From positions 1-11,146 of the forward strand of contig CAZIPN010000046.1 in the NCBI GenBank assembly GCA_964541225.1: a stretch of DNA of 11,146 nt, read 5' to 3'. Source of the stretch: CAZIPN01 sp964541225 (GTDB lineage: Bacteria; Actinomycetota; Coriobacteriia; Anaerosomatales; JAAXUF01). The translations under genes and the position numbers were made by a program. Shown here one piece after another: positions 6,474 to 11,146 of this stretch; position 1 is the stretch's first letter, and every line of letters begins with the position of its first letter. Under the pieces are notes generated by a model. It did not search any database and was not told the DNA's origin. It worked only from the letters and a program-made list of their open reading frames with translations.

Positions 6474-6479
6474 CCGTCG

Positions 6480-8474
6480 ATGACGGACGAGTCCACAGGC
6501 TTTGACACAGTACAAAGCGAAGGCCGCGTCATCAAACCCGCGCAGTGGGTGAGTGAGGGCGCATGGATCAGCTCCATGGAGCAGTACCAGGAGATGTATG
6601 ACAGGTCAGTCAACGACCCCGAGGGTTTCTGGGCTGATCAGGCAGAAGAGCTGATCTACTGGGAGAAGCCGTGGGACAAGGTCCTCGAATGGGAGTTTGA
6701 GACCCCGAAGGTCGAGTGGTTCAAAGGCGGCAAGACAAACGTCTCCTACAACTGCCTCGATCGGCACTTGACCGATGGCCGCCGCAACAAAGCCGCGATC
6801 ATCTGGGAATCCGATGAGGGACGCTCGAAGATCTACACGTACCAATCGCTCTACGACAAGGTGTGCCGCTTCGCGAATGTGCTCAAGAAGCACGGCATCA
6901 AGAAGGGCGATCGCGTCGCGATCTACATGCCGATGATTCCCGAGCTGACCGTTGCGATGCTCGCGTGCACGCGAATCGGTGCCATTCATTCGATCGTCTT
7001 TGGCGGGTTCTCGCCCAGCTCCCTGCGTGACCGGATTCAGGACAGCGGGTGCAAGCTGCTCGTCACCTCCGATGAGGGCGTCCGTGGTGGCCGTCTGATC
7101 CCCCTCAAGGCCATGTCGGACGAGGCCCTGCTTGAGTGTCCCACCGTGGAGACGTGCATCGTGGTCTCGCGCACTGAGAACAAGATCGACATGGAGCCGG
7201 GTCGGGACTTCTGGTACCACGAAGAGATGCGTGCTGACGACATCAGTCGTCACTGCGACATCGAGTGGATGGATGCCGAGGATCCGCTCTTCATCCTGTA
7301 TACCTCCGGTTCGACCGGCAAGCCGAAGGGCGTGCTTCACACCACCGGCGGCTACCTCGTCTACACCACCATGACCTTCAAGTACACGTTCGACTATCAC
7401 GAGGATGACGTCTTCTTCTGTACCGCAGACATCGGTTGGATCACAGGCCACAGCTACGTTGTCTACGGAGCCCTGGCGTTCGGTGCGACGTCAGTGATGT
7501 TTGAGGGCGTGCCCAACTACCCGAACCCGGGTCGGTTCTGGGAGATGGTGGACAAGCACGGTATCAACCAGCTCTACACTGCGCCGACGGCAATCCGCGC
7601 GCTCATGAAGGCGGGCGACGAGTGGCCGGCGAAGTACGACCTGTCTTCACTCCGCGTGCTTGGAACTGTCGGAGAGCCGATCAACCCCGAGGCGTGGATG
7701 TGGTACTACAAGCACATCGGTCGCGAGAGAATCCCGATCGTTGACACCTGGTGGCAGACGGAGACTGGCGGTCACATGATCACCAACCTTCCCGGTGCCA
7801 CGCCGATGAAGCCAGGTTCGGCGACGAGGCCGATGTTCGGCATCCAGCCGGTCATCCTCAATGAGGACAAGACCGAGACTGCGGTCAACCAGGGTGGTCG
7901 TTTGTGCATCAAGTTCCCGTGGCCAGGAATGCTTCGCGGTACGTGGGGTGATCCCGAGAACAAGCGGGTTAAGGAAGTCTACTTCTCGCAGTTCCCCGGC
8001 TACTACTTCACCGGCGACGGCTGCCGTATCGATGACGACGGGGACTACTGGCTGATGGGCCGCGTTGACGACGTGATCAACATCTCGGGTCACCGGCTTG
8101 GAACTGCCGAGGTGGAGTCGGCGCTCGTCTCGCATCCGCTCGTTGCTGAGGCCGCAGTTGTCGGCTTCCCGCATGAGGTCAAGGGCGAAGGCATCTACGC
8201 CTACGTGATCTTGAAGGCCGGGGCTGAAGCCAGCGAGGACACGGTGTCGATCCTTCGCGGGCACGTCCGTCAGGAGATCGGACCGATCGCGACTCCGGAC
8301 CACATTCAGATCGTTCCGGATCTTCCCAAGACCCGTTCGGGCAAGATCATGCGCCGGATTCTGCGCAAGGTTGCGGCTGGTGAGCGCGACATGAACCAGT
8401 TTGGTGATACGACGACCCTTGCCGACCCGTCAGTCGTCGACAAAATCGTCGACGGTGCCCCAGAGGTCGACTAG
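6480..8474 (+). CDS. acs: Acetyl-CoA synthetase, AMP-forming
   Basis: The enzyme activates acetate with ATP to acetyl-AMP and then forms acetyl-CoA, AMP and PPi in the cytoplasm, allowing growth on or scavenging of acetate. The 664-residue product matches the usual size (652 in E. coli) and is full length. Visible motifs are the P-loop-like YTSGSTGKPKG (274-284), the substrate-pocket segment VPNYP, DTWWQTETGG (422-431, with the Trp typical of small acyl substrates), YFTGDGCRIDDDGDYWLMGR (contains D513), VINISGHRLGTAEVESAL, and the C-terminal PKTRSGKIMRR. In that last motif K622 corresponds to the catalytic lysine that is reversibly acetylated in characterised Acs enzymes. No Pat acetyltransferase or sirtuin gene is visible here. 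The gene stands alone between a long upstream region and a strong terminator, so it is probably regulated as a single unit. Confidence 0.97.
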   Translation: MTDESTGFDTVQSEGRVIKPAQWVSEGAWISSMEQYQEMYDRSVNDPEGFWADQAEELIYWEKPWDKVLEWEFETPKVEWFKGGKTNVSYNCLDRHLTDGRRNKAAIIWESDEGRSKIYTYQSLYDKVCRFANVLKKHGIKKGDRVAIYMPMIPELTVAMLACTRIGAIHSIVFGGFSPSSLRDRIQDSGCKLLVTSDEGVRGGRLIPLKAMSDEALLECPTVETCIVVSRTENKIDMEPGRDFWYHEEMRADDISRHCDIEWMDAEDPLFILYTSGSTGKPKGVLHTTGGYLVYTTMTFKYTFDYHEDDVFFCTADIGWITGHSYVVYGALAFGATSVMFEGVPNYPNPGRFWEMVDKHGINQLYTAPTAIRALMKAGDEWPAKYDLSSLRVLGTVGEPINPEAWMWYYKHIGRERIPIVDTWWQTETGGHMITNLPGATPMKPGSATRPMFGIQPVILNEDKTETAVNQGGRLCIKFPWPGMLRGTWGDPENKRVKEVYFSQFPGYYFTGDGCRIDDDGDYWLMGRVDDVINISGHRLGTAEVESALVSHPLVAEAAVVGFPHEVKGEGIYAYVILKAGAEASEDTVSILRGHVRQEIGPIATPDHIQIVPDLPKTRSGKIMRRILRKVAAGERDMNQFGDTTTLADPSVVDKIVDGAPEVD

Positions 8475-8503
8475 CTCTCGTCCAGGGCATGCCCGTTGTC
8501 TAG

Positions 8504-8536
8504 GAACCCCGTTCCGCATTCGGCGGAGCGGGGTTC
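8504..8536 (+). terminator. Strong terminator-like hairpin after acs
   Basis: GAACCCCG (8504-8511) pairs perfectly with CGGGGTTC (8529-8536). The stem continues through a T-G wobble and TCCGC/GCGGA to an ATTCG loop, giving about 14 pairs. It begins 30 nt after the acs stop and is followed by TGTT, a short T-rich tail common in GC-rich genomes. Confidence 0.8.
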
Positions 8537-8614
8537 TGTTCGCCAGCGGCACGGTGGCCAGGGGCGACTGAGTGGTTGCGGTCGGCTTGCGGGGTATCCT
8601 GTGTCTCCTTCGCA

Positions 8615-8651
8615 GAGGGGCGTAGGTTCGCTTGCGCAGACGTCGCCCCTC
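8615..8651 (+). repeat. Inverted repeat in the hemE upstream region
   Basis: GAGGGGCG (8615-8622) is the exact reverse complement of CGCCCCTC (8644-8651), with 21 nt between. It starts 15 nt after TATCCT (8595-8600), so it could form in a leader RNA if transcription starts there. No T-run follows it. Its function, if any, is unknown. Confidence 0.45.
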
Positions 8652-8721
8652 GCCAACCCGGAGGGCGCTCGTTGCGCGTGTCGCCGGTGGTCACGGCGGG
8701 CATGCGAAGCCCCGAGCATGG

Positions 8722-8727
8722 TAGAAT
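8722..8727 (+). promoter_or_regulatory. Possible -10 element upstream of hemE
   Basis: TAGAAT is AT-rich against its surroundings and matches the hexamer seen ahead of xseA. Both are followed shortly by CCGACG. It ends 73 nt before the hemE ATG. No clear -35 box is found at 16-18 nt. The alternative TATCCT at 8595-8600 is another candidate. Confidence 0.35.
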
Positions 8728-8749
8728 CGCCGACGGCTGGCGAGTAGCA

Positions 8750-8763
8750 CGGCGTGCACGCCG
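8750..8763 (+). promoter_or_regulatory. Perfect 14-bp palindrome before hemE (possible operator)
   Basis: CGGCGTGCACGCCG is identical to its own reverse complement. It lies 22 nt downstream of TAGAAT and 37 nt before the hemE start, a position where a dimeric repressor could block transcription. The regulator is unknown, and GC-rich palindromes also arise by chance. Confidence 0.35.
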
Positions 8764-8800
8764 ACTTCGAGAAACCCGGTGATGAGAGGACCGTTCCCGC

Positions 8801-9880
8801 ATGGCCTACAACGACCTTTTCCTGCGCGCCGCTCGTCTCGAGCCAACCGAACGCACCCCCGTGTGGATGATGCGTCAGGCGGGTCGCTATATGCAGGAAT
8901 ACCGCGATGTTCGCGCGAAGCACGGCTTCCTCGAGATGTGCCGCACTCCCGAGCTTGCGGTGGAAGTGTCGATGCAGCCGGTTGATCTGGTCGGCGTTGA
9001 CGCTGCCATCATGTTTTCCGACATCCTGGTGGGTTTCCCGGGGATGGGTTTGGAGCTTGAGTTCGCCAAAGGCGAAGGTCCGGTGATCCACAACGCGGTT
9101 CGCTCGGCAGCTGATGTCGCGAAGCTCGGCGTTGCTGATCCGATCGAGGACACCGGCTTTGTCATGGAAACCATCAAAATCCTGCGTCGCGAGCTGGAGA
9201 ACAAGGTTCCATTGATTGGTTTTGCGGGCGCGCCTTTCACGCTGGCGAGCTACGCGATCGAAGGCCATGGAACCCGCGACTACGAGAACTGCAAAGCGCT
9301 CATGTGGAGCGATCCCGATGCGTGGGATCAGCTGCTTACCAAGTTCGCCGACACGACTATCGCGTACCTGTGTGCGCAGATCGACGCGGGCGTGCAGGCA
9401 GTTCAGCTCTTCGACAGCTGGGTTGGCTACGTGGCACCGCGCGACTATGAACGGTCCGTCCTCAAGCACACGAAGCGGGTCCTCGATGCTGTCAAAGCGC
9501 ACGGAGACAAGATCGTTCCGGATGGCGGCGTGCCGGTGATCCACTTCCCGAACGGCGCGAGTTCGATGCTCGATGTGGCACAGAAGGCCGGAGGCGACAT
9601 CATCGGTGTGGATTGGCGGCTGGACATGAAGAAGGCCGTCGGCATGATCGATCGGAAGTTCGGCATCCAAGGCAACATCGATCCAGTCGCGCTCTTCGCG
9701 CCCGATGACGTGCTTGAGGACATGGTCGTTGAGATCCTCGAGGCGGTGGGAACGCGTCCTGGCCACATCTTCAACCTCGGCCATGGCATTCACAAGACGA
9801 GCGATCCCGAGAAGGCGCGCACGATGATTCGCTTCGTGCACGAGCACTCCGATCGCATTCGCGGCGGGCTGGGAGCATAG
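8801..9880 (+). CDS. hemE: Uroporphyrinogen decarboxylase
   Basis: HemE removes four carboxyl groups from uroporphyrinogen III to give coproporphyrinogen III, a cytoplasmic step of heme synthesis. The 359-residue product matches the family length. Clear motifs are TPVWMMRQAGRYMQEYR (19-35, with the substrate-binding Arg residues R25 and R29), IMFSDILV (70-77, with catalytic D74), GFAGAPFTLASY (140-151), QLFDSWVG (202-209), IGVDWR (268-273), QGNIDP (290-295) and FNLGHGI (324-330). The start is ATG 8801, with AGAGGA ten nt upstream. It is the first gene of a hemE-hemH-hemY cluster, and hemH begins 5 nt after its stop. The region ahead of it contains a terminator for acs and candidate control sites. 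Confidence 0.97.
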   Translation: MAYNDLFLRAARLEPTERTPVWMMRQAGRYMQEYRDVRAKHGFLEMCRTPELAVEVSMQPVDLVGVDAAIMFSDILVGFPGMGLELEFAKGEGPVIHNAVRSAADVAKLGVADPIEDTGFVMETIKILRRELENKVPLIGFAGAPFTLASYAIEGHGTRDYENCKALMWSDPDAWDQLLTKFADTTIAYLCAQIDAGVQAVQLFDSWVGYVAPRDYERSVLKHTKRVLDAVKAHGDKIVPDGGVPVIHFPNGASSMLDVAQKAGGDIIGVDWRLDMKKAVGMIDRKFGIQGNIDPVALFAPDDVLEDMVVEILEAVGTRPGHIFNLGHGIHKTSDPEKARTMIRFVHEHSDRIRGGLGA

Positions 9881-9885
9881 GTCAT

Positions 9886-10860
9886 ATGCCTCGAACAGGC
9901 GTGCTTCTGCTCGGATTCGGTGGCCCCGACTCGATCGAGGCGGTTGAGCCGTTCATGTGCAATCTCATGGGCCGACAGCCGTCGTCTGAGCTGGTGCAGC
10001 GAATTTGCGGCAACTATGAGGCTATAGGTGGCAAGTCACCGCTCGTCGACATCGCCAACGACATCGCCGAGAGGTTATCGGCGCGACTGAGCCAACTCGG
10101 CCACGATGTGCCGACGCGCGTTGGCATGCGCTACTGGGATCCCTACATCGCGGATTCGCTGCGTGAACTCGCCGAGCAGGGCTGCGCACGGATCGTGACT
10201 GTTTCGCTGTCGCCGTTTGAGTCCAAGGTGGCGTCCGGTCAGTACCGTCTGGCAATTGCCGAGGCGCTGGACGGCATCGGCGCTCTAGAAGTCGTGGAGG
10301 CGCCGCTTGTCAGTGAGCTCCCGGCATTCGCGGACTTCCTGTCCGAATCGACGACGATCGCACTGTCTGGTCTGGCCTCAGAACACAACGCACTCGTGGC
10401 GTTCACCGCGCATAGTCTGCCGATGACAGATCTGGAAGCCGACGATCCCTATGTCGCCGGCCTACGGCGTACAGCCTCAGCAATAGCGGAGCGCCTGGGG
10501 TGGGGACGTGGAGCGGAAGAGGCTGGTGAGCCGCTGTTGCCGGGATTCTCGGCATTTGGCGTTGTCGGACCTCCGCAGCCGTGGATGCTGACGTACCAGT
10601 CCAAGGGTGCGCGTCCAGGAGCGTGGCTTGAGCCAACACTGCAGGACTTGATCGAGGCGGCAAAGGGCACAAGCGTGGCGTCGCTGGTGGTCTGTCCGAT
10701 TGGATTTGTGACCGATCACATGGAAACGTTGTTTGACCTGGATACGATCGCTGCTGCGCAAGCGTCGGATGCGGGACTTGCGTTCGTGCGTGCTCCCGTT
10801 CCCAACGACGATGGACTTCTCGTCAATGCGCTTGCCGATGCGGTCGCTGCGCTCGTCTGA
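9886..10860 (+). CDS. hemH: Ferrochelatase (probably coproporphyrin ferrochelatase, CpfC)
   Basis: The enzyme inserts Fe(II) into a porphyrin. In monoderm bacteria the substrate is coproporphyrin III rather than protoporphyrin IX. The 324-residue product has the family landmarks: LLLGFGGPDS (7-16), YEAIGGKSPL (44-53), FTAHSLP (173-179, conserved H176), MLTYQSKG (234-241), AWLEPTLQDLIE (246-257) and IGFVTDHMETLFDLD (272-286, conserved E280). The N-terminal LLLGFGGP form is the actinobacterial style. The Bacillus enzyme has AYGTP there, with a Tyr that ligates heme iron, and this protein has Phe11 at that position. I see no C-terminal cysteine cluster for a 2Fe-2S centre. It starts 5 nt after hemE with GGGAG (9871-9875) inside the hemE end, so coupling is likely. 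The substrate preference is inferred from gene order and lineage. Confidence 0.94.
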   Translation: MPRTGVLLLGFGGPDSIEAVEPFMCNLMGRQPSSELVQRICGNYEAIGGKSPLVDIANDIAERLSARLSQLGHDVPTRVGMRYWDPYIADSLRELAEQGCARIVTVSLSPFESKVASGQYRLAIAEALDGIGALEVVEAPLVSELPAFADFLSESTTIALSGLASEHNALVAFTAHSLPMTDLEADDPYVAGLRRTASAIAERLGWGRGAEEAGEPLLPGFSAFGVVGPPQPWMLTYQSKGARPGAWLEPTLQDLIEAAKGTSVASLVVCPIGFVTDHMETLFDLDTIAAAQASDAGLAFVRAPVPNDDGLLVNALADAVAALV

Positions 10861-10920
10861 TCCGAGGCGTCGGTCCAAAACGGTCACCGTGCCCTGCATG
10901 GGCGCACTGAGGGAGATCGC

Positions 10921-11146
10921 ATGAAGAAGGTCATCATTATCGGTAGCGGTCCGGCGGGTCTTGGCGCCGCCGTCAAAGTCCGCCGAGCTGCCGACGCTGG
11001 CCTCGACGTCGATTTCGTGCTCATCGAGAAAGACATGCACACGGGCGGCAAGGTGCGCGGTGACATCGTGGATACCGAGTGGGGCCGGTTTGTTGTCGAC
11101 GGGGGACCGGACTCATTCTTGACCTCGAAACCCGCTGTGCACCGAG
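10921..11146 (+). CDS. hemY: Porphyrinogen oxidase, N-terminal part (HemY/CgoX type), truncated by window end
   Basis: The visible 75 residues begin with an FAD-binding Rossmann motif, VIIIGSGPAGLGAA. An acidic strand end, VLIEKD, follows, then GGKVRGDIV and the family hallmark VDGGPDSFLTSKPAVHR. This matches the flavin-dependent porphyrinogen oxidases of the HemY group, which oxidise coproporphyrinogen III (CgoX) or protoporphyrinogen IX. The gene order hemE-hemH-hemY is that of the B. subtilis hemEHY operon, which favours the coproporphyrinogen activity. AGGGAG (10910-10915) lies 5 nt before ATG 10921. A 60-nt gap separates it from hemH, containing the inverted repeat ACGGT-C-ACCGT (10880-10890). 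The remainder of the gene lies outside the window. Confidence 0.92.
   Translation, partial: MKKVIIIGSGPAGLGAAVKVRRAADAGLDVDFVLIEKDMHTGGKVRGDIVDTEWGRFVVDGGPDSFLTSKPAVHR

Larger units (their letters stand above)
8537..8800 (+). other. Intergenic leader region upstream of hemE
   Basis: This 264-nt stretch between the acs terminator and hemE has no convincing gene. It contains a TATCCT hexamer (8595-8600), a stem-forming inverted repeat (8615-8651), a TAGAAT hexamer (8722-8727), a perfect 14-bp palindrome (8750-8763), and a purine-rich AGAGGA (8785-8790) ten nt before the hemE ATG. The overlapping reading frames on both strands look random. The region most likely holds the promoter and control sites of the hem operon. 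Confidence 0.5.

Noticed and set aside
6264..6479. N-terminal extension of acs by 72 residues
   Set aside because: The added residues do not resemble acetyl-CoA synthetase, and a very strong Shine-Dalgarno precedes ATG 6480.
8576..8600. TTGCGG plus TATCCT as a complete hemE promoter
   Set aside because: The spacer is only 13 nt, too short for a normal sigma-70-type promoter. TATCCT alone remains a weak candidate.
8471..9847. A 458-codon open frame on the - strand
   Set aside because: It is antisense to hemE and the hemE leader. The protein shows no family motif, while the + strand carries a textbook HemE.
10889..10907. Small hairpin (GTGCCC with GGGCGCAC) between hemH and hemY as a terminator or ribosome-site switch
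   Set aside because: The stem is short with a 2-nt bulge, there is no T-run, and it leaves the hemY Shine-Dalgarno free.

Overview
The window is high-GC bacterial chromosome, and every recognisable gene lies on the + strand. It most likely comes from an actinobacterium, and a Coriobacteriia-type lineage is my best guess. The reasons are the actinobacterial-style ferrochelatase N-terminus (LLLGFGGP), the hemE-hemH-hemY gene order of monoderms, frequent GTG/TTG starts with strong Shine-Dalgarno sequences, and a corrinoid-activator-like protein of the kind found in anaerobes. The assignment to class is inference, because no rRNA or other decisive marker is present.

Region 1 (1-5910) begins with the last codons of an unidentified gene. 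Then come a DEDDy 3'-5' exoribonuclease (RNase D, rnd), a membrane zinc metallopeptidase of the YugP type, both subunits of exonuclease VII (xseA, xseB, joined by a TGATG overlap), a HIT/HINT-family nucleotide-binding protein, and a 2Fe-2S plus ASKHA (DUF4445) protein resembling activators of corrinoid proteins. Gaps are mostly short (117, 142, -1, 83 and 1 nt). A hairpin after the metallopeptidase and another after the DUF4445 gene (5936-5965) suggest one or two transcription units.

Region 2 (5911-8536) has a 569-nt intergenic stretch followed by acs, the AMP-forming acetyl-CoA synthetase, and a strong terminator-like hairpin. The stretch holds no recognised gene. It does contain repeated GTGACC hexamers, an 8-bp direct repeat overlapping a possible -10 element, and a short Arg-rich reading frame behind a near-consensus Shine-Dalgarno.

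Region 3 (8537-11146) has a 264-nt leader with two inverted repeats, then hemE (uroporphyrinogen decarboxylase), hemH (ferrochelatase) and the start of hemY (porphyrinogen oxidase), which runs off the window. Together these carry out late heme synthesis, by inference through the coproporphyrin-dependent branch used by monoderm bacteria.

I see no CRISPR array, mobile element, tRNA, rRNA or toxin/defence module, and no clear new multi-gene system. The points most worth a second look are the compact corrinoid-activator-like protein, the acs upstream region, and the possible regulatory elements ahead of hemE and xseA.
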